Assembly: GCA_039720395.1 (NCBI GenBank)
Contig: CM077820.1
Coordinates: 48,221,425-48,285,424, forward strand
Source: Liquidambar formosana
Taxonomy: Eukaryota > Streptophyta > Magnoliopsida > Saxifragales > Altingiaceae
Reading direction: 5' to 3'
Length of the DNA: 64,000 nt
Position 1 is the stretch's first letter; each line of letters opens with the position of its first letter. Shown piece after piece: positions 22,001-35,532 of the stretch. A program made the position numbers and the translations under genes. The notes under the pieces were generated by a model. The model was not told the origin of the DNA and did no database searches. It was given only the letters and a program-made list of their open reading frames with translations.

Positions 22001-23223
22001 GTGAGTCGTTGTTCTCAAACTAATGATTCAAATATGTTTCATCTTCAGCTAATTTGTTTCCCTTTTTCCTTTTATTCTTCTTTTTGGGCACATGGGTTTT
22101 GTTTCAATTCTTGTCTGGATGATGGTACAATGAATTTTATTTCTTTTTTTTCTTTTTGGGCATTTGGTAGGTTCAGTTGGGCAGATTTGTTTGACTCGTA
22201 TCATACTCACTAGGCACCCCATTTTCTATATATTCAACCCATGCTGCCATGCACATATTGTGTGATTATAACCAAGAAAACCCTTTGAAGGGTGGACTGA
22301 GTGGTTTTAGAACCTCTTGTCAAGTAAGAGATCTTGTGTTCAACTTTCATCATTCCCTCTCAGGGCCATCATAATATCAAAGTTTCTTTATCATTGTTCG
22401 ATACCAAGATTTCAGCCAAAGTTAGACTAGCTGTCATGGGTGAAGCGCCCCACCTGAAAATTTCTATAAAATAAAAATTAAATAAAATAAAAAAAATCTG
22501 AATATTCTACTCTTTTGATGATCATTTTCCAAATTACTACCAAATAAAGTAAATTAGTAGTCATTTTGAAGTAGATATATAGTCGATTCGTAATAAGTTG
22601 ACAAAAATATCCTTTCTATGGTATAAAGTTGAAAAGTAATCACTAAAACGTAATAAATTGTAATAAGTTGCCTCACCTTAAATAGTTTCCTGGCTTCGCC
22701 CCTGCTAGTTGTTATAACTTGAGAAAAATTCGTAGATCTACTTTTGAAGGGCTTTTGCCATTTTTGGGACTGTTAATTGGTTGGGCCATAGTTAACTTTA
22801 GACATTAAAAGCATAGTCAAAACTCTCAAATTTATTAGAACTAGATGTTGGCCATTCCTTGATTAGATCATCTCAAATTTCATGAACAATTAATACATTA
22901 TGTAGAAAAAAATTGCTTCTTTAGTGACTTACCCTCTAGTTGAGGTTTTATGTTTAGTTTATGAACTATGCTATTTCACTCACATTTTTTCACCTATCCA
23001 TATGTGGCAGCGTCTCTTTATTCCATGTCGAGCGCCATATGTTTGCTTTCACTTATATACTTTTGACACATAAGGTTGGTGGTAAACATGGATGGCAAAA
23101 TATGGATGTAGTAGCATTTTCTTTGGTTTATAGTACACAAAAATTAAAGTGTTGTATATTGATTATATTCCTATAATCCTATATTTGGGTGTCAAAGTAC
23201 CATATTGTTTTTATATCAATTTA

Positions 23224-23257
<34 letters not shown>

Positions 23258-23671
23258 TATGAATAAAATAAAATAAAATAAACTAGTCATTTAGTTTCTT
23301 AACCTTTAAATTCTAATTTCTTGCTTAGAATGTGAGATTTTTAGTTATATTTCTTGCTTAGAATGTGAGATGCAATATAAAATTTTGGGTCAATCCCCTT
23401 AAATTATACGTTTAAAATTAGAAGTGGAAATTTTTAGCGTACATGATAACGTGGAAGTTTGAGTTCACGACCAGTTCAAGACTTGGTTTTTAATGGATTA
23501 ATGGCTTCTTCAAACAAAAGGTACTCCCTTCCATTGTTCTACTAAAAAAAATGCTCATTATATAAATATTTTTTAAAATTTAAACTATGTTAGGAGATTA
23601 TTAGATTTTGTTTTGAAAATTTATTTTATTTACCTTTCATGCTTTAAAATTGAGGAATATATTTTTTTTTT
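22001..23671. other. Leader intron of gene B, first part
   Basis: Between leader exon and coding start. 22265-22375 has a tRNA-like look (GTGGACTGAGTGGTT ... TTGTGTTCAACTTTC) and could be a SINE relic. A (GT)n run is at 23225-23256. 23281-23345 and 23551-23640 match copy A on either side of its inserted DNA; 23560/23561 is the empty Helitron site. No gene is seen. Confidence 0.45.
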
Positions 23672-24163
23672 GGGTAAATATCTAAAATATCTTTTAAAAA
23701 AATAATTCTATCCAAAAATCCCATAAATTAATTTGTCTATCTACAAAACCAAAATAAAATTATAGTATATCCAAAAAACCCAACACCTTAACTTCCATCC
23801 AACTCTATTTAAATTATACAGCTTTTGGAGTGACATATATTTTTTTTTTTTTATAATTTTTTGTTTATTTGTTTTCTTTCATCTTTTTTTCATTTTTTTT
23901 GTGATTATGACAAATAAAAAATTTATTAGATAAAAAAGATGGTAATACAAATTTTGAATAAATTTTTTTATATTTTAATAAAAAAATATAATAAGGGTAT
24001 TTTAGTCAGAAAATTCATCATTCAAACGGAGTTGGACGGAAGTTAAGTTCTAGGGTTTTTTGGATATAGTTTAACCTTATTTGGGTTTTTTTCGATAAGA
24101 AAATTATTTTATGGGGTTTTTGGATATAATTCTTTTTATGAGGGATATTTTGGATATTTATTC
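23672..24163. mobile_element. MULE-type MITE, 492 bp, about 135-bp TIRs
   Basis: The left end (GGGTAAATATCTAAAATATC) and the reversed right end (GAATAAATATCCAAAATATC) are inverted repeats that run for about 135 bp to AACTTCC.TCCAACTC. Both flanks are runs of 10-11 T, so the apparent duplication fits a 9-10 bp TSD in a poly-T target but cannot be placed exactly. Confidence 0.7.
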
Positions 24164-24185
24164 TTTTTTTTTTTCAATATATATT

Positions 24186-24338
24186 GGGTGGGCCTATTTC
24201 CACACCCTTTTGTCATGGATTAATAACCCTTCTTTTTTTTTTTTTTCTCTTTTTTTTTTTTTTGCAATGAAAGGGTGTGGATTAGCAAAAAGTCATAGAA
24301 GGGTGTGGATTAGCAAAAAAGGATAGAAGTAGGCCCAT
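24186..24338. mobile_element. Small MITE in the leader intron of gene B
   Basis: TGGGTGGGCCTATTTCCACA at the left and, reversed, TGGGCCTACTTCTATCC at the right form a TIR inside TA-rich flanks. GAAGGGTGTGGATTAGCAAAAA is repeated twice near the right end. Confidence 0.55.
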
Positions 24339-25791
24339 ATATATATATATATATATAATCTTTTTTTTTTCTTGTGAGAATTGATAGAAAGTACCCTTAC
24401 CCCTTACCCTCCTTAATATCAACAAATGGGTATAGGGATCACTCATTTAACAAGTGAGGCTACCATGCCATCGGCAACCTATGTATTACCTTAACATTAC
24501 CTATTTGGTCTTTCACCTTTTGTATGTTGGTATTACCGTTAAGAGAGTTACTACAATGCGCATTAGTTTTATTAATTGATGAAATTTATTTTTTGCATAT
24601 TGATATTGTATGATGAAGGATATGTTGGAGATATATATAAATATATATGTCAAGAGGATTTTTGGATATATATAATTTGTGTATTTTGAACATATGGTGA
24701 TTCAAGGTTCATGGGAGGAGCCTTAGTTTGCACACAAGTTTCCCTAAATGATTGTTCTATCTTAGGGGTAGCATCATGCAACCCAGTACAAAAGGGGTTG
24801 TTTCCTCTCTAAGGATAGCATTTTTAGGTTACTTGGATCTAAATAATAGCATTTCATGAATTTCTTGTGGCCAGCATCACAAATGAGAGAAAATTAAAAT
24901 AGTAGCATTTCATGAATTTCTAAAAATTGATCCTATAACATCAACTATAGTAATGACTCAACTTTTTTAAATAGTCTTATTCAAGATAATTTGTGCCTTC
25001 AATACCATTTAAAGTATAGTAAAATTGTTTAATTTCCATTTGAACACCCAAACGGGCCCTGATTATATTATTGTATTTGATAGATATCATTTCTAATATC
25101 GTCGTGTTGCTAAATTTATAGAAATTCCATCCGTAGTTTCTTAACAGGTTCTGTTTGTGTTTGCTTTTAAATAACTTCTCCAGATATAATCAGATTTTGC
25201 AACATTTAGACCTGGTTCTGTTAGCTTCTCTTTGTTTGTTGAAATCTTTAACATATTAGAGTAAAAACATGATTCTTGTTGAGTTTTTGGGTAATGGAAT
25301 TTGCACAAGGATCATCAAATTTGATGGGTTAAATAAATATTCATTTGCTTGGTTCATTTTATGTACTGAGTCATGAACAAGGGCCTGGAATTTGATGGGT
25401 TATATGAACCAAGATACACCAGAGTAGTCTATTTTATAATTTCAGAAAAAAAAAAAAAAAAAAAAAAAAGGAAGAAGAAGAAGCGAGGTTCATTTTAATT
25501 CTATTGAAGAAAGAGATGCATGTCAATTACATTTTTGAACTGGTTATTTATTGAAATCCACCCCCTCCCCCTCAAATGGTTAAACAAAATCTTTTAAATT
25601 ATCATTTTGTTGGTGTTTGATCCTTAGATTTACCTATAATTACAGTTGCCCACTAGTTCATATTTCTGGTTTGACACACAAGTTCCTGATTTCAGTCAAT
25701 CATTTATTTATGGCCTTGCAGAAGTAATACAAGTTCCTTATAATCCTAATAAAGTAATTGAAAATTGGATTAAAAACTTGAAGTTTGTGAT

Positions 25792-26151
25792 ATGGCTGGC
25801 GAGAACGGCTTGGACAGTGATACAAATATGCAGGAGGCCACCACATCAACGAGCCGTGTGTCGGTCTTAGAGGTCAAGAAAAGCTCTGGTGTGAACACGG
25901 TTCCATTTCTCAAGCTTTTCTCATTTGCGGATTCAACCGATTTCTTGTTGATGATAATTGGCACAATGGGTGCTATTGGGAATGGAATATGTCAGCCCCT
26001 TATGACAGTAATTTTCGGGGAACTGGTTAATTCTTTTGGACAAAATCAAACTCAAAACGTGGTTGATGTAGTTTCCAAGGTAAGAAAATTTCTGCATAAG
26101 CTTTAAATTCCAATTAGTTTCAATCTCTATCATGGCGGTAAAAATGTTCAC

Positions 26152-26183
<32 letters not shown>

Positions 26184-29100
26184 TTATTTATCTTGTTATA
26201 TAAATTTAATGTTGAAATAAATATGTTATTAAAAAGTTACCGGACTAAATTTTTAGGTATCTCTGAAATTTGTCTACTTGGCTATGGGTTCTGGTGTTGC
26301 AGCATTCCTCCGTAAGCACATCTCAAAACTAAAAATTAATACAAAATTCTACGCTTAGAGAAATATATTGAACTATTTGAGTAGTGATTGAGAGTTGATA
26401 AAATTGTACATTTTTTTTTCTTTAAAAAAAAAAAAAAAAAAAAACAGAGGTGGCTTGCTGGATGGTCACAGGGGAGAGACAGGCTGCACGGATAAGGAAT
26501 ATGTATTTGAAAACTATATTGAGACAAGATATCGCATTCTTTGATAAGGAAACGAATACGGGAGAAGTTGTTGGGAGGATGTCCGGTGACACTGTTCTCA
26601 TACAAGATGCCATGGGTGAGAAGGTACGACTATTACATCAACCTGTAAACAATTGGGGAATAAAAAGGTAGTTTAAATTTGACATATATGTATTTATGCA
26701 GGTTGGAAAATTTCTACAGCTGATATCAACATTTATTGGAGGATTTGTAATAGCATTCGTCAAAGGGTGGCTTCTCACCCTGGTTATGTTAGCCTCCATT
26801 CCTCTTCTTGTGACTGCTGGTGGAGTTATGGCTTTCTTCATATCCAAGATGGCAAGCCGTGGACAAAGTGCTTATGCAAAAGCAGCAAATATAGTAGAAC
26901 AGACGATTGGCTCAATTAGAACTGTATGTCAATTATCAAGAAGTACATACGCATGCATGTGGCACAATAGACTAATGTATTTCAATAGAAGTGTGTTTGG
27001 TTTTGTTGCGCACTTTAGTTTTTAGTGGAAGTAAACCGCCATTTGGTTTTTTTATTCTAGGTTGCGTCATTTAATGGGGAGAAACAAGCTATAATTAACT
27101 ATAACAACTCTCTAGTAGATGCCTACAAGTCAGGTATCAATGAAGGTTTGGCTGCGGGATTTGGTGGTGGCTCAGTGATGTTTATCGTTTTCGGCACCTA
27201 CAGTTTGGCGGTATATTTTGGTGCAAAGCTGATAATCGAAAAAGCTTACAATGGCGGTGACGTGATGAACATAATTTTTGCCGTGGTGACTGGTTCCATG
27301 TGAGTTGTGATTCGAATTTTTTTTCACTTTCCCAAACTTTATTTACATCTTAAATCATGTTAGAGTTCTACTTCTTTCCATAAACTGTATATACCTAGAC
27401 CTTCTGCTTAAATTTCTAACTTTACTTCTTGCAAGACATGACCCTTTTATTTATTTATACACTTCTTTTGGAAACATGGAGAATCAGGTCTCTAGGGCAG
27501 GCATCTCCTTGCATGAGTGCATTTGCTGCTGGTCAAGCTGCAGCATTCAAGATGTTTGAGACAATCAATAGGAAGCCAGAAATAGATGCTTATGACACCA
27601 AGGGAATGGTGTTGGATGACATTCGTGGAGATATCGATTTGAGGGATGTTTATTTTAGTTATCCCACTAGACTGGATGAGCAAGTATTTGATGGGTTCTC
27701 TCTTTCCATCCCTAGTGGCACAACTGCAGCCTTGGTTGGACAGAGTGGAAGTGGGAAATCAACTGTGATCAGTTTGATAGAGAGATTTTATGATCCTCAA
27801 GCTGGTGAGGTTCTTATAGATGATATTAATCTCAAAAAGTTTCAGCTCAAATGGATTAGGGAGAAAATCGGTCTTGTTAGCCAGGAACCCGTGTTATTTA
27901 CATCTAGCATTAAGGATAATATTGCATATGGGAAGGATGGTGCAAGTATTGAAGACATTAGAGCTGCGGCTGAGCTTGCAAATGCTGCAAAATTTATTGA
28001 TAAGCTGCCACAGGTTCTAACTTCTTATCCCATTTAGTTATTATTTTATCTAATATCTTCGCTTTTGTAAATACGGGAATTAAAATTGTCATTTTACCTC
28101 AATGTTTTTTAAAAAAATTAAATTAAATTACATTCAGGGACTAAATACCTTGGTTGGTGAGCATGGAACTCAGTTGTCTGGGGGACAGAAGCAGAGAGTT
28201 GCTATAGCAAGAGCAATTTTGAAAGACCCTCGAATTCTACTTCTAGATGAAGCTACAAGTGCGCTTGATGCAGGATCAGAGAGGATTGTGCAAGAGGCAT
28301 TGGACAGGATCATGGTCAACAGAACTACTGTCATTGTTGCTCATCGTTTGAGCACAGTGAGGAATGCCGACATGATTGCTGTCATTCATCAAGGAAAGAT
28401 GATAGAAAAAGGTATCTTATAATTATAACCGAACACCAGTAAAGCCGATATCATATGTGACCCACCTAGGTTTTTTATTTTGTTTCCTGGAAAAATTGTG
28501 GTGTTGGGGGAATTGTGACATTTTCTCTGGAAATTCTGAAACATTCCAAACAACACATACCTATTGAATCCAAAATTCTTTACCATGGCTGGGAAAGATC
28601 TAGAATGTATGATACATAAGATCTCATTATTGTCAATTTGATCAGGCTCGCACTCAGAACTGCTCAAGGATCCTGACGGAGCATACTCTCAGCTTATATG
28701 TTTGCAAGAAGTAAATGAAGAGTCAGAACGACAACAGAATAACCAAGACAAACCAGAATTTAGTGTGGCATTGGGCAAACAGTCAATTCAACAAATGTCA
28801 CACATACGATCCATAAGTCATGGATCATCAGGAGTAGGAAACAACAGCCCCCATTCATTGTCAGTCTCTTTTGGCCTACCAACAGGACTCAACATGCAGG
28901 AAAGTGCATTTTCAGATGCTGAAGCCCCACCCCAGATTCCATCACAAAAGCCTCTGCAAGTCTCAATCCGCCGCCTTGCCTATCTGAACAAGCCAGAGAT
29001 TCCGATGTTGCTACTGGGAACCATATTTGCAATTGTTAAAGGCTCAATACTTCCAATTTCTAGTATACTAATATCTAATATAATCAAAATATTCTATGAG

Positions 29101-32100
29101 CCTCAACATGAACTAAGAAAGGATTCAAAATTTTGGGCACTGATTTTTTTGGCCCTTGGGCTGGCATCTTTGTTGGCGCTTCCATTGCGGGCGTATTTCT
29201 TTGCCGTTGCTGGGTGTAAGTTAATAAAACGTATCAGATTGATGTGCTTTGAGAAGGTAATTCACATGGAGGTGGGTTGGTTCGATGATCCTTTGCACTC
29301 GAGTGGAGTAATTGGTGCCAGGCTCTCTGGTGATGCAGCAAGTGTTCGCGCTCTTGTTGGAGATGCACTGGGTCTGCTTGTTCAGAATTCTGCATCGGCC
29401 GCTGCAGGTTTGGTCATTGCTTTTGCAGCAAGTTGGCAGTTGGCAGTCATTATCCTTCTTTTGCTGCCTCTTATAGGAGTCAATGGATATGTTCAAGGAA
29501 AGTTTATGGAAGGATTCAGTTCAGATGCAAAGGTTTGTTTTATGGCTACAAATATGCTAAAGACATCATCTAATTTTAAAGTGAAGTTACCCAGTTGAAG
29601 CACCTAAGAAACTGTCTAATGTTGGTCTATATGGTTGCAGATGATGTATGAGGAAGCAAGCCAAGTTGCGAATGACGCGGTGGGGAATATAAGAACAGTT
29701 TCTTCTTTCTGTGCTGAAGAGAAGGTGATGCAACTATACAATGATAAGTGTGAAGGCCCTATAAAAACAGGGATAAGGCAAGGGTTGATCAATGGAATTG
29801 GTTTTGGGGTATCGTTGGCCTTGCTATTTTTAGTCTATGCAACCAGCTTCTATGCAGGAGCACGCCTCGTTCAGGATGGCAAAACAACATTCTCAGATGT
29901 TTTCCGTGTAAGTATTGAGTTTGATTGGACTTTGTATACCTGTTTGGGCTATCCACCTACAACTTAGGCTTTTCAATTGGATTCTCCTAACATGGTATTA
30001 GAGCAAGCTGTCGTCATTTTTCGGGCCCCTTTTTTTCGTGAACCCATCTTTGTTATCCATGTGACATGTTCGTTCTCATGTTGTTAGGCCTGCATATATA
30101 TGATTGGGAAGTCTTGCACCCTACATCGTTTAATGAAGCCCCACATCCAACAATGTTTAATAATTGAATTTTGATATGGTTTAAGCATATAGCTGCTTAA
30201 GTCATCCGCCTAACCATTTAGGCTTTTGGGTTGGAAACTTAATAATATTTGAAATGTACTCATCTAAGTAAAATTAAAGTATTTAAAGTTATTTATCCTT
30301 GTCATTCTGCATGAGTTGCTGGCAGGTTTTCTTTGCTCTGACCTTAGCAGCTGTTGGAATTTCTCAATCGAGTTCCCACGGCCCTGATTCTAGCAAAGTC
30401 AAGATTGCCGCTGCTTCCATATTTGCAATTCTAGACCGGGAATCAAAGATGGACCCTAGTGACCAGTCTGGGATTACATTAGAAAATGTGAAGGGAGAGA
30501 TTGAACTTCGGCATGTAAGCTTTAAGTATCCGACTAGGCCAGATATTCTCATTTTCCAAGACCTCTGCTTAGCAATTCGCTCAGGCAAGGTGCGGAAACT
30601 TTTTGTTTTTCCAATTGTTATTTTTACTTCCGATATTTTCAGAATAGTTGGTACTATATGCATCAACTCTCTATACCAACTTTTTACACCAACTCACGTG
30701 GTTGGTGATGTGACATTAACTAATTAAAGAAATAACAAATCATTTGACAACATCTCATCTGTCATGTGAGTTGGTGCAGGGAATTGGTACAAATAGCATT
30801 TTCTTTCCAACAAACAACATATGGCATTTCCATTTTACAACTTTTATTAATCCGGTCCAAGTTTTATTTGTGTGAATCCAACCTTTTTTTTTTTTTTTTT
30901 TTTTTTTTTTGAAGTCACTTGCGCTAGTTGGAGAAAGTGGGAGTGGGAAATCAACGGTGATCTCCTTGTTGCAGAGATTTTACGATCCTAATTCAGGATG
31001 CATTACACTCGATGGAACTGAAATTCAAAAGATCCAGCTGAAGTGGTTGAGGCAACAGATGGGTCTTGTAAGCCAAGAACCTGTTTTGTTCAATGACACA
31101 ATTCGTGCCAACATTGCATATGGAAATGAAGGAAATGCAACCGAGGCAGAAATATTATCTGCATCAGAGTTGGCTAATGCCCACAATTTCATTAGTGGGT
31201 TACAACAGGTTAGAGAACTGACCGTGAAGTAGTTTACAAACAAATATCCATTAATAGGGACATTTCTTACCGCTATATGGGTGTAAGAGGCTAGTTAATT
31301 AATCAGGGGTTTGAGTCTCAGGGCAGTATAGTGACGTGTTATTGTCCATGATAGTCTAACTCTATCGTTGGAACTACAAACCCTTGGTGGGAATGATGAT
31401 GGGCTATGACTCAACCAGTTTGATGGAGCGCTTGTGGTTCTCCTCTCTCCTATAATTGTTTCCTCAATGGGTTTATTTATTTATTTATGCAAAGGTTAAG
31501 ATAGCACCTAAGATGGAGCTTATCCTTTGCTAATTTAGATAAGTGACGGATATTTGCCAACCTTAAGCTTCTTGGATAAACAAAAACTCGCGATAGATAT
31601 TTTATTGTCAGTGAGGGGGCAGCAATTAGCGATAGATAACAGACCGTCACTAAAATCCATGGTTATTGATCACTAAGGACTAATGGGCTACTATGGTCAT
31701 GCTTAGGTAGGATCGCTATGACTGGTTTCCTCTCCAACCCTTTTTCACTTAGTCCCAAAATAAAAATAAAAATAAAAATAAGTGACTAAATCACTAAATT
31801 AAGCACCATCGATTAGTTTCTTGTGAGCTTTCTAGATAAGAATTGAAATCCTCTCACTTATTTTCTATCTGTCCAACCATGGAAATGCAGGGATATGATA
31901 CCATAGTAGGAGAGCGAGGAGTCCAACTGTCTGGAGGCCAGAAGCAACGGGTAGCCATTGCACGTGCTATAGTAAAGAATCCGAAGATATTACTACTAGA
32001 TGAGGCTACCAGTGCATTGGATGCTGAATCCGAGCGAGTGGTTCAAGATGCATTGGACCGAATCATGGTGAACCGGACAACAGTCGTGGTGGCCCATCGG

Positions 32101-32247
32101 TTATCCACAATCAAGAATGTGGATGTTATTGCAGTGGTTAAAAATGGAGTTATAGTTGAGAAAGGAAACCATGAAACTCTTCTCGATATCCAAGATGGTG
32201 TTTATGCCTCCTTAGTTGCACTTCAGACAACTGCTTCAACGTCTTAA
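25792..32247 (+). CDS. ABCB11-like: ABC transporter B family, full-length (gene B; tandem paralog of gene A)
   Basis: Twelve coding exons: 25792-26079, 26257-26311, 26448-26623, 26702-26923, 27061-27299, 27488-28013, 28138-28411, 28646-29532, 29641-29907, 30326-30589, 30915-31208, 31891-32247. The total is 3849 nt, open, 1282 aa. Same TMD-NBD-TMD-NBD plan as gene A. Walker A sites are near residues 411 and 1072, LSGGQ near 515 and 1177, Walker B ([12 protein letters not shown]) near 535 and 1197. Exon 1 lacks 14 charged residues present in gene A between SSGVN and TVPF; exon 8 has one extra residue. Gene B keeps the more usual family residues after the NBD1 Q-loop (LFTSS) and in the TMD1 linker (TGSMSLGQ). 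As with relatives, an ATP-driven plasma-membrane transporter with possible auxin or metabolite substrates; substrate not readable from sequence. Confidence 0.93.
29913..30240 (+). mobile_element. Degraded TRIM-type retroelement in intron 9 of gene B
   Basis: Counterpart of 16875-17205. The LTR end CCTAACA is followed by TGGTATTAGAGC, which matches a tRNA-Met-type primer-binding site, and a second LTR starts near 30106 (TTGGGAAGTC). The polypurine tract is eroded. Confidence 0.65.
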
Positions 32248-33364
32248 GCTTCTTCTAATTTTCCTCGTTTTCATGGTTTTATTGAAGGATCTGTATTTTT
32301 CTAATTTTCTCGTAGCATTTGTTTGGTTGTTGGAAAGCTTGAAGGGAAGGGAAGGAAAGGAAAGGAAAATGACTAAATGACTAAATTGGTTTTTCTTTAC
32401 TTTCCCTCCAACTTTCCAAAATCCAAATTGAGTCCTAAATCATCACTTGTTTCCTCATTTGACTTTTGGTATGTATACTATTAGCTATGATCATGTGTAG
32501 GATATCCCAGATATCTTGTACAATCAGTCTTTCGTGAGAACCACTTGCGTGCACGTGAATGTGTACGTGTCATCCACGGACGTCCATAATCGAATAGGAT
32601 TCCCTTGTATGCATGACAGTCATGGGTGATTACCTAGCTAGGCCAAGTCAGTAACTACCTATGTTCAATTTTTGGGCTTCTAAGTCACTTCCCATGCCAA
32701 ATAGTGAGATGAGAGTTCAAATCCAAGATCTTCAATGGGCAAACTCATCTTCATTCATGAGTGATTCAAAAACACAATATAACTAGGTAATCAATTACAA
32801 CTCCAAGGTTTTTGGCACGAGAATTAGCCACCATGATGCAGAATTTTAGAAATATCTTTAAGCTTGTGATGGGTTCAAACTCTACTAAATAACTTTTCTC
32901 TGACTTCCCACACGTGGTTACTAAAAATATTCAAATAAAAGGTAATTGTTTATAAAAGGTTTCAAACACTTGCCTCTCGTTAACTTTTCTCCTTCTTGCC
33001 TACATGTCATCAATCTTACGTTTATTGCACCATGTAGTAAAAGTAGTCAATTACACCAAATCCGAATCTAGAGAGAGGCTGTAGACATTATGGTGATTGC
33101 AATATTTAGAGGTGCCCTTCATACATCAGAATGGATGATGGCCTTAAGTCCCCCTGGCAGGCCTGTTGGTGTGAAAAAAAGGTATCAAAGCTGTTTTGGG
33201 CATGTAGTTTGGTGGTCTAGGGGGTCCGCAGGCATAGCTGTGAAAGTAGGGGAATAGGGTTAGAGATTCAATTCTTTCATTAGACTGGAAAAATCCGTGT
33301 ATGACAGAACCAGGGTTCTTGTATTAGTTGTCGCCCTTGTATTGTAAGGGGGAGGTTTAGGGAT
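32248..33364. other. Downstream flank of gene B
   Basis: Contains the shared MITE (32314-32436). 32495-32600 is related to intron 1 of gene A. 32620-32890 is similar to 2490-2745. 33200-33310 is GC-richer with a TGGTGGTCTAGGGGG.../TTAGAGATTCAATTC arrangement that could be a SINE relic. No gene is seen. Confidence 0.45.
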
Positions 33365-33668
33365 GGAGGTGAAGGGCCTTTCTATCATAGGAATATAGGG
33401 TGGGGTATAGGTATTCAAAAAACACACGAAGTAGTGGGGCAGAATGATATAGGGTGAAGGGCCTTTCTATTATAGGAATATAGGGTGGGGTATAGGTATT
33501 CGAAAAATGCCTTTCTATTTTAGGAATATCGGGTGGGGTATGGGTATTCGAAAAATACACAAAGTAGTGGGGCAGAATGATATAGGGTGAAGGGCCTTTC
33601 TATTATAGGAATATAGGGTGGGGTATAGGTATTCGAAAAATACACAAAATAGTGGGGCAGAATGATAA
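33365..33668. repeat. Tandem repeat, about 85-bp unit, about 3.5 copies
   Basis: Units of the form GGTGAAGGGCCTTTCTAT...GGAATATAGGGTGGGGTATA...CAGAATGATATA repeat head to tail. One unit has an internal deletion/duplication. Short ORFs here are by-products of the repeat. Confidence 0.8.
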
Positions 33669-34269
33669 AGAAGTGTCCAAGTGTTTTTTTTTTTTATTTT
33701 AATTTTATCGTCTTTTCCTTATGCTTTCTTCCATGTTTAGGAAAATTTATTCTATGCATAGAAGAATTGAAATTCATTGATAAAATGCTTGATTACAATC
33801 AACCCATTAATGCTATGTGTTGGGTGCAATACGTATCCCTCTCACATCCAACCTCGATCTCATGTATTAATCATGTGACAAGTGAATGTGAGAGGAGCTA
33901 AGCGCACTGAATGATCTTTACATGTATAGGAAATATTAAAGTTTTTGTGTAGAAGTTATAAAAAAAAATAATTAAAAAAAAAAAAGTTTGTGTAGAAGTC
34001 ACTGCAAAGCAATCGGCATCACGAGCTCGAATCAAAGATTTTGAACAAACCAAAAGGAAGCCAAAAGGAAGTAGAGATGTAAAAATATACAATTTTTACA
34101 TCTATGCAAGCTCATGGATTTCAAGAAAGAGAGAGAGTTTGCCAGACGCCAAGGGAATTAAAGACCTTTGGTTGAGAGAAAATGAGCTTAGACTAACAAA
34201 CTATAGAGACTTAGAACGGGGTGTTTTGGCTGCATTGTCAAACCATTTCTAATATTGTACTATATGTCA

Positions 34270-34409
34270 CGGCCTGGATCCTCTACTTGTACTTGGGTGT
34301 GCTTGGGTTTATCTAACGGTTTTAAAAATTTCAACTTTTATTAATTGTACAAGTGTGTTTATTTTTTCTAGCCGTTAGATTACCTAAGCACCCAAGCCCA
34401 GGATCCTTC
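34270..34409. mobile_element. MULE-type MITE, 140 bp, 9-bp TSD
   Basis: TATATGTCA is duplicated at 34261-34269 and 34410-34418. The termini CGGCCTGGATCCTCTACTTG and, reversed, GAAGGATCCTGGGCTTGGG are inverted, with matching TAACGG..T further in. Confidence 0.75.
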
Positions 34410-34543
34410 TATATGTCATGCCAATGCCATGAGTTAACACAAATTCCAAAGCCACCTTAATGTTGTGTTATTTGGCATGTCAAATTTTAGAAATGCTAAA
34501 ACTTTACTAAATATCGTATAGGACTTGGTGGAAAATACTATTA

Positions 34544-34687
34544 GACCTCTTCAAAAAAAGCCTCCTAAAACAACCTCTCATGATGTGTCATGAAAATATA
34601 TTGGGACTAGTGTCATTGGATCCTACAACTCCACCCTGTTTTCATGACACATCATGGGAGGATGTTTTAGGCCTATTAAGAGGGTCC
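34544..34687. mobile_element. MITE with about 55-bp TIRs
   Basis: The left arm (GACCTCTTC...CCTAAAACA.CCTC..ATGATGTGTCATGAAAA) is mirrored by the right arm ending TTAAGAGGGTCC. The loop is about 35 bp. The core CATGATGTGTCATGAAAAC is perfectly complementary between arms. Confidence 0.65.
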
Positions 34688-34689
34688 AA

Positions 34690-35524
34690 TGTCAATGCTA
34701 TACTTGTGTCATAATAACTAGTTTTAACTACTTATTTTAACCATTTTGCCCTCTTAATATATGAATTTTAAAATCATTTTGTCATCCCATGCCCTTTTTT
34801 TTTTTTTTTTTTTTTTGTACACTATTTTACTTTTATAAAAATACCTATTTTATTTTCTATATGTACCCTTGAATTAAGTTAATGTATTAAAATTTCTAAA
34901 ACACTAAGTATCACACTAAGAAATTTGTTTTAAATGATAGTTAGTAAAATGTTATTTGTCCCAAATTATTTTCTCAAATTCAACGTGTTAAATGATGTGA
35001 CAATGTACAATCCACAAATTTGAATTTGAATATGAAGAGATGCCATCTCATTTGTGATGTCAAGCTTGAAAAGATGAGTTAGGATAAATAGCACTATTGA
35101 TTAGTGAAAGGAGGAAGAGGAACGATGTTTGAAAATATAATTTTAGCACTTTGACACTTGAACCCATCTCCGACGGAGCATGCCAATACTATAATTTGGC
35201 ACAAAGGCAAAAACAGCACTCTCCTGGGGTGGTCTGTCATATTTTAGTAATGCCACAACTTGTGCCAAATATGAGACACAATTTGGCATTTAGTAGCTAT
35301 GCTAGATTAATAAAATATTATTAGATCTATCAAAGCAAATACCACGATGGACCATATTTGTAATGGCCATTTCTAAACGCTAGCAGCCTTGCTTGAAAAA
35401 TGCAATAGCTATGGCTCTGCCCCCAGTTGACCCAAAAAAATAATAATAAATAAATAAATGCAATGGCTATATCCATGCAATGGCCATCCTTTTAGACTTT
35501 TTTCTTTTTTTGTTTTTGTGGCAA
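34690..35524. other. AT-rich intergenic, nothing recognised
   Basis: Simple sequence (poly-T near 34797-34816) and short repeats such as GCCAAATATGAGACAC and AATTTGGCA. No ORF of note on either strand. Confidence 0.5.
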
Positions 35525-35532
35525 ATTCCTAG

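Larger units (their letters stand above)
20809..32480 (+). repeat. Segmental duplication, unit 2 (contains ABCB gene B)
   Basis: Paralogous to unit 1 with the same gene structure. Unit 2 has its own insertions: a Tourist-like MITE at 21332, a MULE-like MITE at 23672 and a small MITE at 24186. Confidence 0.85.

Noticed and set aside
22265..22375. Possible tRNA gene
   Set aside because: Only loosely tRNA-like A- and B-box text, with no cloverleaf that I could build. At most a SINE relic.
33365..33668. Regular repeats of about 85 bp that could suggest a CRISPR-like array
   Set aside because: Units are contiguous without unique spacers, and the genome is a plant's. It is an ordinary tandem repeat.
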